NCBI RefSeq assembly: GCF_000243675.2
Contig: NZ_AHMM02000015.1
Location: forward strand, 1-64,000
Length of the DNA stretch: 64,000 nucleotides
Source of the DNA: Leptospira inadai serovar Lyme str. 10
GTDB lineage: Bacteria; Spirochaetota; Leptospiria; Leptospirales; Leptospiraceae
Reading direction: 5' to 3'
Part shown: positions 29,463 through 39,216 of the stretch, in pieces
How positions within the stretch are numbered: position 1 is the stretch's first letter
How the letters are laid out: each line of letters opens with the position of its first letter
Position numbers and translations under genes: made by a program
Notes under the pieces: generated by a model
What the model was told of the DNA's origin: nothing
Databases searched by the model: none
What the model saw: only the letters and a program-made list of their open reading frames with translations

Positions 29463-30764
29463 ATGGCCAATACTACAAAAAATATATCAAAAATCTGGTT
29501 CGCATTCGGGCTTTGTTTTTTCATCTCCTGCTCCTCGCAGCAAAACCCTGATTATGCCTGGCTCCTAAGCCTTGCGCAAGGAGCGACTCCGGCAGCCGCC
29601 CCGACAGGAAGTACCGATTTTAGCGTTCAAGTTCAGGATGCCTCAACCCCCGTAGATTTTGCATTTGATACGACTCGAACGCTGACTGTAAACGTACAGG
29701 TAGTCGATCCTGTGGCTCCGGTAAACGGAAGCCTTGTACAATTGACGGTAGCTTCCGCCACGCCGGGTACTCCGAGTAGTAAATCGATTTTTACCGCTTA
29801 CACGAATGCAAACGGTCAAGTGACCGGAAGTTTTACCGTGGATAGCGATACGAACACCGTCCATCTCCAAGTACAGGCATACGGAAAATTCTACGACATC
29901 GATATCAATATCACTAACGTGACGGTGATCAGCCGCAGAATTTCCATCTCATTCACCGCAAAAGAAACTCTTCTGTTGGATTCGGACGGGGACACGGTTC
30001 CGGATATAAACGACGCCTATCCCTTCGATCCGACTCGAGCCTTTATCGTTCGGATCCCTGTATCCGATTATTACACGATTGCGTTCGAAGATTTGTTTCC
30101 GAACCAGGGGGACGCGGATTTTAACGACTATGTGGTTCGCACCTATTTCGAAGAGGATCTGAATGCGACCGGTGGAGTAGCTCGAGTTCGAGGTTATTTC
30201 ACTCACGTAGCCAAAGGGGCCGCTTATAATCATACGCTTCATTTTAGTTTGCCGAACGCGGCTGCCGTAGGTTCCTATACTCTCAATCGCCTCGGATATG
30301 ATGGAACGACGGTCGAGCAAGCATTGAGCGGAACAGGACCTGCTATCTCCGGGTTGGAAATACTCGGTAACAGTTCCACGACCATCCAATCCTGGAATTC
30401 CAGAAAGACTGATACCTTTCATGTAGGGAAATCGGCCCATTTGGAAGTCATCCTTTCCTCACCGATATCCACAACCAACTTAGGACCTCCTCCGTTCGAT
30501 ACGTATCTGCATGTAATCAATACCAACAAGGACATTCATGCAGCCGGTAAATTTTTCGATGCGAAGGGCGCCGACTTATACAGAGATTCGACGGGATTCC
30601 CTTGGTATTTATTGATTCCGGGTAACTTTCTATGGCCTTATGAAGGAGAGAATATACGAATCCCGTATTCCCAGTTCAAACCTTGGTACGAATCCTTGGG
30701 AACCACGGACGTAGATTGGTATCGGAATCCGGACAACACGAAAGTTTTCCAATCCACGCCATAA
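29463..30764 (+). CDS. LruC-domain lipoprotein
   Basis: This 433-residue exported lipoprotein has a signal peptide ending in the spirochaetal lipobox FFISC, with the acylated Cys at residue 23. An Ig-like beta region spans about 45-170. A Ca-binding-like stretch DSDGDTVPDINDAYPFDP is followed by the LruC domain with FEDLFPNQGDADFNDYVV. LruC domains were named after the leptospiral uveitis-associated protein. Surface or periplasmic exposure and Ca binding are expected from the family, not shown here. A good terminator follows. It stands alone as a transcription unit. Confidence 0.87.
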   Translation: MANTTKNISKIWFAFGLCFFISCSSQQNPDYAWLLSLAQGATPAAAPTGSTDFSVQVQDASTPVDFAFDTTRTLTVNVQVVDPVAPVNGSLVQLTVASATPGTPSSKSIFTAYTNANGQVTGSFTVDSDTNTVHLQVQAYGKFYDIDINITNVTVISRRISISFTAKETLLLDSDGDTVPDINDAYPFDPTRAFIVRIPVSDYYTIAFEDLFPNQGDADFNDYVVRTYFEEDLNATGGVARVRGYFTHVAKGAAYNHTLHFSLPNAAAVGSYTLNRLGYDGTTVEQALSGTGPAISGLEILGNSSTTIQSWNSRKTDTFHVGKSAHLEVILSSPISTTNLGPPPFDTYLHVINTNKDIHAAGKFFDAKGADLYRDSTGFPWYLLIPGNFLWPYEGENIRIPYSQFKPWYESLGTTDVDWYRNPDNTKVFQSTP

Positions 30765-30798
30765 ACCGACTCCTGAAAGAGTATTAAGCATCCTTCGA

Positions 30799-30835
30799 CC
30801 CTTCCCCCTTTCGGCCGGGGGAAGGGAATTTTTTT
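30799..30835 (+). terminator. Rho-independent terminator after the LruC gene
   Basis: CCCTTCCCCC (30799-30808) and GGGGGAAGGG (30817-30826) pair perfectly over ten bases, with an eight-base loop, and are followed by AA and a seven-T run. Confidence 0.92.
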
Positions 30836-30864
30836 CCTTTCCCGGTTAACGGAGTAGCTTTAAC

Positions 30865-31923
30865 GTGATCTATGTGGCGACGGGAATCCTAAAACCGAAG
30901 GACCTAAAGCGTCTTTCCATTGATCCGGCAACGGAGAAAGCTTTAGTATACTTTCTTTCCCTCGTCGAGGAAATCTCTCCCATCGTCGCCTTGGATAAGT
31001 CCAACACAATTCGTTTTGCGAACGCTTCTTTTCAAAAAGAATTCCATGTCCGATCCAGCATGATCGGCGCCGGTCTTTTTTCCATTCTGAAATTAGATTC
31101 GAAAGAAGAAGCCAACCTTAGGGAAAATCTGAATAAGTCCCGTCATATAAAATTACAGAACCAAGAGTTTAAAAAAGGAAATAAATTTTACGGTTATACA
31201 GCATTCCCTTTCGGAAACAGCACCGGGATGATCTTGAAGGACATTAGCCAAAATAAAAAACTGCAAAAGAAAATCGCAAACTTGCATACCAAGGTTTTGG
31301 CGTCTCAAGAGGAAGAAAGATCCCGTCTCGCGCGGGAACTCCATGACGGAGTCGGTCAGCTTATCTTAGCGGCCAAATTGCATTTTCAAGCGTTCCAAAA
31401 ATCCGCGGTAGACCATGCGGATTCCTTTAAGTCCGGTCTCGGCCTAATAGATCGGGCCAGTCAGGAGCTAAGGGAAATTTACACAAACTTACAGCCTTCC
31501 TCTTTAAAGGAGCTGGGTTTGGAGTCCGCCCTTAACGCGCTTGCTACGGGAATCTTTCCGCTTCAAAAAATAAAGGTAAAGACTGAATTCAAGGTTCCGG
31601 AAAAGATTCCCCAAGTCGTGCAAAACCAAGTCTTCAGAATTCTGCAGGAAATCTGTTCGAATATTCTGAAGCATGCGCAGGCAAATAGGGTGGAGATTCG
31701 AATCACATCCGAAAAAGGCACCTTAATCGTTTTCGCAAAAGATAACGGAAAAGGATTTCGGGAAAAGGAAGCTAGAATTAAACCTACCGGATTTGGCTTG
31801 GAAAATATCCGGCGCAGAGTCGAGGACATGAACGGAACTCTATTCTTAGAATCGGAGCTCGGAATAGGTACGACCTATGTGCTACGAATTCCGTTGAAAC
31901 AACGTTCGAAGGAGAAGATATGA
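30865..31923 (+). CDS. PAS-containing histidine kinase, HisKA_3 (NarX/DesK) type
   Basis: This 352-residue soluble kinase has a PAS-like domain (about 30-130) and a HisKA_3 dimerisation helix with phospho-His in EEERSRLARELHDGVGQLI. An ATPase follows with EICSNILKHAQANR, DNGKGF and FGLENIRRRVEDMNG. It starts at GTG 30865, with GGAG ten bases upstream. The stop overlaps the ATG of the response-regulator gene, so the two form a coupled pair. The absence of membrane segments suggests cytoplasmic sensing through PAS. Confidence 0.92.
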   Translation: MIYVATGILKPKDLKRLSIDPATEKALVYFLSLVEEISPIVALDKSNTIRFANASFQKEFHVRSSMIGAGLFSILKLDSKEEANLRENLNKSRHIKLQNQEFKKGNKFYGYTAFPFGNSTGMILKDISQNKKLQKKIANLHTKVLASQEEERSRLARELHDGVGQLILAAKLHFQAFQKSAVDHADSFKSGLGLIDRASQELREIYTNLQPSSLKELGLESALNALATGIFPLQKIKVKTEFKVPEKIPQVVQNQVFRILQEICSNILKHAQANRVEIRITSEKGTLIVFAKDNGKGFREKEARIKPTGFGLENIRRRVEDMNGTLFLESELGIGTTYVLRIPLKQRSKEKI

Positions 31924-32594
31924 ACGCCCAACCATCAACTTGTAAACTCTATCTCGTAGACGACCACGCTATCCTTAGGGAAGGACTCAGGTTGATTATT
32001 TCCGGACAGGCCGATCTACAAATCATCGGCGAGAACGGAAACGCCGAACAAGCCTTAGACGAGATCGGAAAACTGGAACCGGATATCGTCATAACCGACA
32101 TCTCCATGCCCGGCGTCAGCGGAATCGATTTAGTGAAAGGAATCAAACGTTATTATCCTAAGATTCAAGTCATCATCCTCTCCAGACACGATAATGAAGA
32201 GTATATTCAAAAATTGGTCGATCTAGGAATTAACGGATACGTATTGAAGGATGACGCCGGAGAAGATCTGTTACGGGCCATCGATGCCGTGCGCCGTAAA
32301 GAAACGTATCTTAGTCCTCGCATCGCGACCAGGGTCATTTCGGGACTCAATAAGAAAAAGACGGGAGAGCAGTCCGAAGAAGGACCTTCCGTATTTTCGG
32401 TTCTATCCGATCGGGAACGCCAAATTCTAAAATTGATATCGGAAGGGAATTCCAACGAAAAAATCGGGAAGCTGCTGCATATTTCTCCCGCGACCGTCAA
32501 AGTTCATAGGGCGAATATTATGAAGAAATTAGATTTGCATAAAGTGGCCGATTTAGTCGTTTATGCGATTCGAGCCGGAATCGTGGAAAGCTAA
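31920..32594 (+). CDS. NarL/LuxR-type response regulator
   Basis: This 224-residue regulator has a receiver with phospho-acceptor Asp in IVITDISMPGVSG and a C-terminal LuxR helix-turn-helix (VLSDRERQILKLISEGNSNE, then ISPATVKVHRANIMKKL). It is the direct partner of the upstream HisKA_3 kinase, with which it overlaps by four bases. It probably activates or represses target promoters when phosphorylated; targets are unknown. Its 3' end overlaps the convergent lipoprotein gene by four bases. Confidence 0.95.
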   Translation: MNAQPSTCKLYLVDDHAILREGLRLIISGQADLQIIGENGNAEQALDEIGKLEPDIVITDISMPGVSGIDLVKGIKRYYPKIQVIILSRHDNEEYIQKLVDLGINGYVLKDDAGEDLLRAIDAVRRKETYLSPRIATRVISGLNKKKTGEQSEEGPSVFSVLSDRERQILKLISEGNSNEKIGKLLHISPATVKVHRANIMKKLDLHKVADLVVYAIRAGIVES

Positions 32595-33229
32595 AGGCGA
32601 ACGCAAAGTAAATGATTCAAAGTATCGCAGGTATCGGCTAACAAATTATTAAACGAAGTGATATCGGTGGCTCCCGACACTCCGTACTCGCCCGTATTTC
32701 CGACGGTATTATCGGTCCAATTTAGGCAAGTTGTGCCCGTCGTCCAGGTACTAGATATTCCCGTCCAAATATGAATGGCAGAACCCGGAAGCGCTTGATT
32801 CAAGGGCAAACTGGGGAGTGCACCGGAGGTCGTGGAAAATACAAGAGTCGGATTAGGATAATTCTTATAATAGGTGGTCGACGCATGCAAGGGCCAACCC
32901 GTTCCGCCGGCCGTCCTTCCGGTGCCGACTATAAGCGCACGGTATTCGGTGCTCGTTCCCGGTAAGCTTGCACCGTCGGTTGCCTTTGCGGCCGAGCATA
33001 TCGTATCGGCCCCGCTCACTCCGCCTAAATTTCCGTTACTCGTGCCCGAGGTCACGAAAATATATTTAAACGAAGTAGGAGAATTGGCTCCTAGCCCGGA
33101 TTGCAATACGCTTAACAATAAATACTCGTCCCCTTTCGGAAAAGGTTTGGAACAAAATACTAATTGGGAACCTATGCTAAGCGAAGAAATAAAGAACAAA
33201 AGTTTTATAATGCACTCGTTCCGACGCAT
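32591..33229 (-). CDS. DUF1554 lipoprotein, Len-like
   Basis: This 212-residue lipoprotein starts at ATG 33229, preceded by a perfect AGGAGG. The signal peptide ends in a lipobox-like LVFC with Cys at residue 26. The mature part has YIFVTSGTSNGNLGGVSGAD, the Cys in ADTICSAAK, WPLHASTTYY, IWTGIS and a Cys-containing C-terminus. That is the pattern of DUF1554, found in Leptospira Len (endostatin-like) surface proteins that bind host factors. Whether this one does is unknown. It is the last gene of the cyclase-FecR operon. Confidence 0.85.
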   Translation of the reverse strand: MRRNECIIKLLFFISSLSIGSQLVFCSKPFPKGDEYLLLSVLQSGLGANSPTSFKYIFVTSGTSNGNLGGVSGADTICSAAKATDGASLPGTSTEYRALIVGTGRTAGGTGWPLHASTTYYKNYPNPTLVFSTTSGALPSLPLNQALPGSAIHIWTGISSTWTTGTTCLNWTDNTVGNTGEYGVSGATDITSFNNLLADTCDTLNHLLCVRL

Positions 33230-33239
33230 AGCGTCCTCC

Positions 33240-34070
33240 TTAGAACTTCCAAGCATAACTCATTTCCCAGCGACTTGCAAATCCTTCTCTAAGGGAAGAA
33301 TTTACGACAGAAGACGTATCGGGACGAATTTTAAGATCTAGAGTTTGATTCGCCGGTAAACGATTTTCCCACCAAAGCGAGAAGACGATTCCGAGGACTG
33401 CGATACCGCCCAATGCGGCTTGGTTACGTTGATGTAATTCGTATTCCGATTTATCTTTCGAACGGGCATCCCATAGATACAGAGTCGAAAGAGGAGAAAG
33501 CTGCGTTCCCAAAAGGCCGATCACCTTAGGATCGTTCTTAGGATCGCTAGCCAATCGATTTCCGGCGTCTCGCTCCGCATTCCCTAAGAATGCGATTGCA
33601 GCCAATCCGCTCCACACTCCGATCGCCTTTAATTTTTCTCCATTCCTGTAAAAGCCCCATCCAGGCACGAATACTCTAGAACTCTTGGGTTTCGAAAGAC
33701 CCTCCTTTTCCGCTAAGGCCACTTCCTTAGGCCTATCTTGTTCCACTTTAAAGCTAGTCCAGGGCGTAAATGAGGACGGTTTTCCGAAACGATTCAAAGC
33801 TGCGATCCGATATTCGTAGGTTCCCGATTCCAATTTGAATTCGATTTCATTTTCTTGAACTTTCTTTTCCAAGATTAAACTTTGCGGAGGCGCAGCGTTC
33901 CGTACTTCCACAAGATATCCTCTACTGCCCTTCACTTCCTTCCACTCGATGTAGTAGATAAAACTTCTGCCTTCGGAAAGTACGGCGGAAATGGACGCAA
34001 AAAATATTAGGATAAAGTAAAATACTTTCAAACTGTCCTTGTTCTTTCTTTTTTTAAATATTCTTCGCAT
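33240..34070 (-). CDS. Signal-peptide protein with fibronectin-III-like region
   Basis: This 276-residue protein has an N-terminal export segment (KVFYFILIFFASISAVLS). A fibronectin type III-like stretch spans about 35-115 (YYIEWKEVKGSRGYLVEVRN, then LESGTYEYRIAALNRFGKPS). A C-terminal half contains two hydrophobic segments (IGVWSGLAAIAFLG and AALGGIAVLGIVFSLWW). It is probably anchored in a membrane with the beta domain outside the cytoplasm. Only 10 bases separate it from the FecR gene upstream and from the DUF1554 lipoprotein gene downstream. Its function is unknown. Confidence 0.75.
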   Translation of the reverse strand: MRRIFKKRKNKDSLKVFYFILIFFASISAVLSEGRSFIYYIEWKEVKGSRGYLVEVRNAAPPQSLILEKKVQENEIEFKLESGTYEYRIAALNRFGKPSSFTPWTSFKVEQDRPKEVALAEKEGLSKPKSSRVFVPGWGFYRNGEKLKAIGVWSGLAAIAFLGNAERDAGNRLASDPKNDPKVIGLLGTQLSPLSTLYLWDARSKDKSEYELHQRNQAALGGIAVLGIVFSLWWENRLPANQTLDLKIRPDTSSVVNSSLREGFASRWEMSYAWKF

Positions 34071-34080
34071 GAATCTTTCT

Positions 34081-35592
34081 TCAAGGTCGTGCCCCGCTGG
34101 ATTTAGTTTCGGGAGCTTCCAAGACTTCTCTTAACTGTATTCTAAACTCCGCCTCGGATTTAATCGAGGGATTTTCTTCCGATTCGACAGTCCATAAAAA
34201 GACACCCACATCTAATTTTTCCAAATCTCTAAAAGAAAAGCGATCCCCTTTCGTCTTTCTTTCATATACTAGTTCGTCCTTTCCGACTTTTCGTACGTAG
34301 AGACGAAACTTCCAATCGGCGTCCTTACTAGCCGGTTTAAACTTCCATCGAAAGAGCAGGCTTTCCTTGCCGGTCATATCGACTACAGATCCTTTTTTGG
34401 GGAACTCCAGCGACAACTCATCGTTATTCGGAGCCTGAGTCTGTTCTTTTAACGGAGTTTGGATCTCCTTCGCAGGCGGAGATTCGGGTATAACGATGGC
34501 GAATTTACGCGTTTCAGATATCGCGTCGGTACCCGGCAGATTCGTATAAGAGACCACACGCCAATAATAAGTACCGGGATCCAAGGTCATCGAAAAGTTC
34601 GTTCGAAACACTTGGGATTCCCTTATGTTCGAAAAAGAAGGATCGCTTGAAATCTGAAGCCGATAGCCGCTCGCGATCTTCTGTCTCGCCCAAGCGAACG
34701 AAACGGTTCGTTCTTCTTGAATACCTTCTTTTTTGGGATAGAACAAATCAGGCGCCGGATTAGGAAGCACACGAAATTTACGAACCTCCGATATTCTTTC
34801 TCGATTTTGAGATCGTACTCTCCAAAAGTAAATTCCTTCCTTGAACCTCTGCCGAAGTACCTTTTCTTTGATCGTCCTCGCCTCAATGATTTTGCCGAAA
34901 TCTCTCTTGGAGCTAACTTCCCAAACGGAATCAAGGCCGCCTTCCCAGCGGAATTCCACAAGTTGCTCCGGCTCTTGCGGGAAAAATCTGTACGATTCTT
35001 CCGGAAGGATTAGATTCCATTTTTTTTCCGACTTGATGGCGTTCAAGGCCGTCTCCCCTTCTCCCAGCGTCACCCTCGCGGTTCCGTCTTCGTTCCAAAT
35101 CACTTCTCCTTTACGTACGTTTACGGAGAGACCGTCCGGCGAATTTGTTATCTGAAATGATGAATCTGACTTAGCATCCAGACCGACTTTTCCGGTTATC
35201 ACCGAAAGAACCTTTTTACCTTGGACCAAAAGGCTCCCTTCGCCTAACTGTAGAATTTCCCGATTCTCTTTTAATTGCAAAACGACCATCGATTGCGGAT
35301 CCAACTCGATTTGGGTTCCGGAGTTTAGGTGCACGACCGCCTCCGATGCTTCATCCGTTCTCACCGAATCCTTATTGAATACGGACATGCCTTGTTCCAC
35401 ATCCTCCCAAAGCATCCGATCAGGAAATTTCCTTTGAGCCGTCTTGTATCTAAAGGAAACGGTTCCTAAAGCTTCCTTTCCGGAATCGCCTCTGGATTTA
35501 GATTCGAAATAAAGCAAATACGACGACATCAAGAAAACTAGGATGCAAAGCGAACCTACTTGTATCTCTCGAACATAAGGTTTAAAATTCAT
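34081..35592 (-). CDS. FecR-domain protein with fibronectin-like repeats
   Basis: This 503-residue protein has one N-terminal membrane segment (SLCILVFLMSSYLLYF). A FecR-like beta domain spans about 75-195 (RTDEASEAVVHLNSGTQIEL, then LGEGSLLVQGKKVLSVITGK). Three Ig/fibronectin-like segments follow, with a recurring YFWRVRS / YYWRVVS / FLWTVES strand. That repetition suggests tandem beta modules in the periplasm. Classical FecR proteins signal to ECF sigma factors; no sigma gene is adjacent, and here the neighbour is an adenylate cyclase. A seven-base spacing favours one operon. Confidence 0.85.
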   Translation of the reverse strand: MNFKPYVREIQVGSLCILVFLMSSYLLYFESKSRGDSGKEALGTVSFRYKTAQRKFPDRMLWEDVEQGMSVFNKDSVRTDEASEAVVHLNSGTQIELDPQSMVVLQLKENREILQLGEGSLLVQGKKVLSVITGKVGLDAKSDSSFQITNSPDGLSVNVRKGEVIWNEDGTARVTLGEGETALNAIKSEKKWNLILPEESYRFFPQEPEQLVEFRWEGGLDSVWEVSSKRDFGKIIEARTIKEKVLRQRFKEGIYFWRVRSQNRERISEVRKFRVLPNPAPDLFYPKKEGIQEERTVSFAWARQKIASGYRLQISSDPSFSNIRESQVFRTNFSMTLDPGTYYWRVVSYTNLPGTDAISETRKFAIVIPESPPAKEIQTPLKEQTQAPNNDELSLEFPKKGSVVDMTGKESLLFRWKFKPASKDADWKFRLYVRKVGKDELVYERKTKGDRFSFRDLEKLDVGVFLWTVESEENPSIKSEAEFRIQLREVLEAPETKSSGARP

Positions 35593-35598
35593 GATTTT

Positions 35599-37926
35599 CT
35601 AATATGCCAAAGCCTGGGACGGGCCGGCGGGTTCGGGAATTTCGCAGATTCGTCTCACCTCTTCCAGACTTTTGGGACATTCGGGGTCTTCCTTCCAACC
35701 CAGAACCGCATATAGATATTGCGGTTCCTCCTTACCGCGAATCCAAACCGGAGGCAGAGCTTCGAACAAATAATAATCTTTTACTTTTTCATAGGAAGAA
35801 CCGGATATTAAAATGTCGGTCCCGAAATCCTTCGTAAGATACTCGATTCGCGAGGCCAAATTTACCGCGTCACCGATGACGGTGAATTCGAATTTCTTTT
35901 CCGAACCGATCTGCCCCACCACCACGGACCCCGTATTGATTCCGCATCCGAATCTTGCTTTCGGTCGACCGATCTGACTTCCGATTCGATTGAATTCGAT
36001 CAGGGCATTTCTCATTAATAGCCCGGCATTGACGGCATTCCTTGTATCGTTTCCGTCCGAATATAATGCGCCCCAATGGGCCATAATCGCGTCTCCGATG
36101 AACTTATCCACGATCCCTTGCGTTAGATAGATGCATTCCACCATTTCGGTAAAGTATGCGTTCAAAAACTCCACGACTTCGCTCGGCTTTAATCTTTCGG
36201 ACATGCCGGTAAAATTCCGTAGATCCGAAAAAAATACCGCGACTTCTTTCGTTTCTCCCCCCAGAGAAACCTCGCCGGAAAGAGCACGTTCCGCGATCTC
36301 CTTATTTACGAACTTACCGAAGGTATCCTTGATTTTTTCCCGTTCCTCCAATCCTTGCGCCATCTTTAAAAAGGAATTGGTCAAGACCCCGACCTCGTCT
36401 CTAGTAACCGGACGAATCGCTACGTGATAATTTCCTCTTTCGATCTGCCTCGTTGCGCTTAACAGATTGATAATAGGCACGGTGAGCGTTCGAGAAAAAA
36501 GAAACACGACGAAGAAAGCCATCGATAGGACGCAAAGTAGAATATAAAGATTCTGTCTTCGAATTTTATACACCGCTTCGAAGGCTTTGTCGGCCTCGAT
36601 CGAGGAAATTACCGCGAGATTTCCGTCCTCGAGTTGTTGGAATGATCCGAGCGTTTCCTTTCCTTCGTAATCCGTCGTCCTGGAACCGTTGTCCGTAGGG
36701 TTACGAAGCAGAAATTGAATCAAGGGATTCTTTGAATAATCTTTTTCGGAAAGTGCTTCCGCTTCATTCGTATGAGCGACTAATTTTCCTTGAGAATCAA
36801 CGATCCATATTTCGAATAATTCGGTCTGCAGCGCCGATCGCGCCGATTCCCATAAATCGGTCGGTGCCAATAAAAAGAAACTAGCCTCGCTTCCTCCTTT
36901 CTTTCTTTCGGAGAACAGCACTAACGGGAATCCGAATTTGGCGCTTATATTCGATACGTGCAATTTATCCGATTCGGAGGAAAGAAGTTTTGTCTTCTCC
37001 GCCAACGGTATCGAATTCCATTTTGAGCGAATAAGATCTTCCTCGGTTCTCAACTCCTTGAGAAAACGCGGATTAAAAAATAAGATCGCTTCTCCGCCCT
37101 TTGCTTTCCCCCATGCGAGGACTCTGGGTTGAATGGCGAAATAAGTCTCCAAGTCCTTCGGCAGGAATCCTTTCTTGGAATTCGCACTCGGGACGACTTG
37201 TCCCGGGAATCTTTCATAAAATTCATCGGCCTTATCCGCTAGATCTCGAACCTTTAGACCGACCTGCAAACCGGTCAATCGGGCAAGACTCAAGTTATAT
37301 TCTTGAATTAACGATACCGTATAATTTCTAAATAACGTCGTCGCTAGCGTGATCATAAATCCCATGCTAAGAACGACGATGGCGGATACGATGGATAACA
37401 ACTTTACTCGTATGGTAATTTGCGAAGGACGAAACGCCTCCCTCTCCGCAAAATCCTTTCCCGACTTCCCGTAATTGGCGAATTCGGAATGGACTTCCTG
37501 AGCCGGCGCCGCTTTCTTAACGGGAGAGAAAGGTGTCGGAACAATTTTCTCCTTTAGAGGAAACCGATCCTTGAATACGCTTAATACCCTGTCCGCCTCG
37601 TCCAAGGAATACCAAAATAAAACGGGCGATTTCTTTCCCCTCGTTTGCAAAAACGAAACCAGTTTTTCCACCGATTTGTCGGATAAATTAAACTTGGAAC
37701 CGTCCAGAGTCGTGATGGAAATCTGCTCGGCTTTCAGACTCTTGAGTAACTTTATAAAACCCGGATTCTTTTTCCAGGCGCCGGCTTCGCTCGGACTGCC
37801 CCAAAGGATTACTTCTCTAATCCCTCGAGTGTGAACTTCCTCCAACCAGGGTTGCTCTTCCTCCGATTCGGGAGTAAACCTTTGGACATAGAGCGAAAGC
37901 CCGGAATCCAACGCATATTCGAGCAT
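35599..37926 (-). CDS. Membrane HAMP-class III adenylate cyclase
   Basis: This 775-residue protein starts with a cytoplasmic domain of about 130 residues that I cannot assign (alternating strands VILWGSP, ISITTLDG, VLFWYS). A membrane segment (about 175-197), a Cache-like extracytoplasmic region, a second membrane segment (about 455-475), a HAMP linker (TVPIINLLSATRQIERGNYH) and a class III cyclase domain (about 555-745) follow. Metal-binding Asp residues are in FFSDLRNFTG and FIGDAIMAHWG, and the transition-state Asn/Arg in NLASRIE. It makes cAMP in response to an external signal. It is the first gene of a four-gene operon. Confidence 0.92.
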   Translation of the reverse strand: MLEYALDSGLSLYVQRFTPESEEEQPWLEEVHTRGIREVILWGSPSEAGAWKKNPGFIKLLKSLKAEQISITTLDGSKFNLSDKSVEKLVSFLQTRGKKSPVLFWYSLDEADRVLSVFKDRFPLKEKIVPTPFSPVKKAAPAQEVHSEFANYGKSGKDFAEREAFRPSQITIRVKLLSIVSAIVVLSMGFMITLATTLFRNYTVSLIQEYNLSLARLTGLQVGLKVRDLADKADEFYERFPGQVVPSANSKKGFLPKDLETYFAIQPRVLAWGKAKGGEAILFFNPRFLKELRTEEDLIRSKWNSIPLAEKTKLLSSESDKLHVSNISAKFGFPLVLFSERKKGGSEASFFLLAPTDLWESARSALQTELFEIWIVDSQGKLVAHTNEAEALSEKDYSKNPLIQFLLRNPTDNGSRTTDYEGKETLGSFQQLEDGNLAVISSIEADKAFEAVYKIRRQNLYILLCVLSMAFFVVFLFSRTLTVPIINLLSATRQIERGNYHVAIRPVTRDEVGVLTNSFLKMAQGLEEREKIKDTFGKFVNKEIAERALSGEVSLGGETKEVAVFFSDLRNFTGMSERLKPSEVVEFLNAYFTEMVECIYLTQGIVDKFIGDAIMAHWGALYSDGNDTRNAVNAGLLMRNALIEFNRIGSQIGRPKARFGCGINTGSVVVGQIGSEKKFEFTVIGDAVNLASRIEYLTKDFGTDILISGSSYEKVKDYYLFEALPPVWIRGKEEPQYLYAVLGWKEDPECPKSLEEVRRICEIPEPAGPSQALAY

Positions 37927-38071
37927 TTATTCGTATGCCTCCCCATCCATGGGGTTCGGAGTTTCTCAAAACTACTTCGTTTGTCATTCGAAAATCCTAT
38001 TTCCAAAAAAGGGAGCCGGATTTAGAGGCAAGAATTCCCGCTAAAAATGTCGCAGCAATGCCACATAATTA

Positions 38072-39169
38072 ATGACTACGACTTTTCCGTTAAGAGAAAA
38101 CCCTTTTCGGAATCGTATAGATTCTTACGGTATGTCTATGAACGAAATTGATTGGCCAACGATTCTTCGATTCCAATGGGTCATCGGTCCGGCCTTCGCC
38201 GCCCTTGGAATTTTGCTCGGTTATATTTTCGGAGGCTTCCTAGTTCCGAAGCTCGCTCGTAATCTTACGAAAGATAAATTGGATAAGAAACATCCGCTCT
38301 ACCTCGCATTATTGTCCTTCGTTCGTTACTTTTTCCTAATATTAGGATTGTACGCCGCGATTCATGCATCCTCGCTGCATGCGGATACGAAGATTTCTTA
38401 TTTCTTATATCTGAAAGTCCTTGCGATCTTATTTTTTACGCTCTCTCTTGCGAACGTCGCAACCGGATTTTTCGAATTATTTTCTTCGAAGAACGAAGGT
38501 GTCCTTTCCTCGGCTTCGATTTTGAACAATATTTTGCGCATTTGCGTATTACTGATCGGCGGATTAGTGATTCTACAAACGTTGGGAATTTCGATCGCTC
38601 CCGCCTTAACCGCATTAGGCGTCGGAGGATTAGCGGTGGCGTTAGGATTACAGGAAACTCTCTCGAATCTTTTCGCCGGACTGGAGGTCTTATTCAGTAA
38701 GAAGGTTCGCGTGGGAGATTTCATCTCCCTGGAAACCGGACAAGAAGGTTATATAGAAGATATCAACTGGAGAACCACCTCTTTGCGAAAACTGAACGGG
38801 AGCACGGTCGTCATTCCTAACGCAAAAATGTCCCAAACGACGTATATAAATTATGAGCTCCCATCCTCGAACGTATCCATCGGCGTTTCCCTATCCGTTT
38901 CCTATCGAAACGATCTTCAAAGAGTGGAAAGCACCTGCAAGGAAGTCGCCAAACTGACTCTCCAATCTGTTTACGGAAAAGGGATAGACGTAGAACCTAA
39001 CGTGCGTTTCCAGGCATTCGGACCGTCTAGCATCGATTTGACGGTTACATTTCAATTAAAGGAAATAACCGATCAATATTTACTGAGATCGGAATTCATA
39101 AAATCCTTGCACGAAACGTTCAAATCGGAGGGAATCGAATTCCCGATATCCGCGCAAAACCCGATTTAG
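38072..39169 (+). CDS. MscS-family mechanosensitive channel
   Basis: This 365-residue membrane protein has four or five membrane segments. The pore-lining helix and beta entry show the MscS signature: ALTALGVGGLAVALGLQETLSNLFAG, then VRVGDFISLETGQEGYIEDINWRTTSL and VVIPNAKMSQTTYINYELP. It would release solutes on hypo-osmotic shock. The first ATG at 38072 was kept; ATG 38132 is an alternative that removes 20 polar residues. No ribosome-binding site distinguishes them. Confidence 0.9.
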   Translation: MTTTFPLRENPFRNRIDSYGMSMNEIDWPTILRFQWVIGPAFAALGILLGYIFGGFLVPKLARNLTKDKLDKKHPLYLALLSFVRYFFLILGLYAAIHASSLHADTKISYFLYLKVLAILFFTLSLANVATGFFELFSSKNEGVLSSASILNNILRICVLLIGGLVILQTLGISIAPALTALGVGGLAVALGLQETLSNLFAGLEVLFSKKVRVGDFISLETGQEGYIEDINWRTTSLRKLNGSTVVIPNAKMSQTTYINYELPSSNVSIGVSLSVSYRNDLQRVESTCKEVAKLTLQSVYGKGIDVEPNVRFQAFGPSSIDLTVTFQLKEITDQYLLRSEFIKSLHETFKSEGIEFPISAQNPI

Positions 39170-39216
39170 ACGATTTTATTGCGAATATATCTTGATGACC
39201 TGAAAAGGTGAACCTT

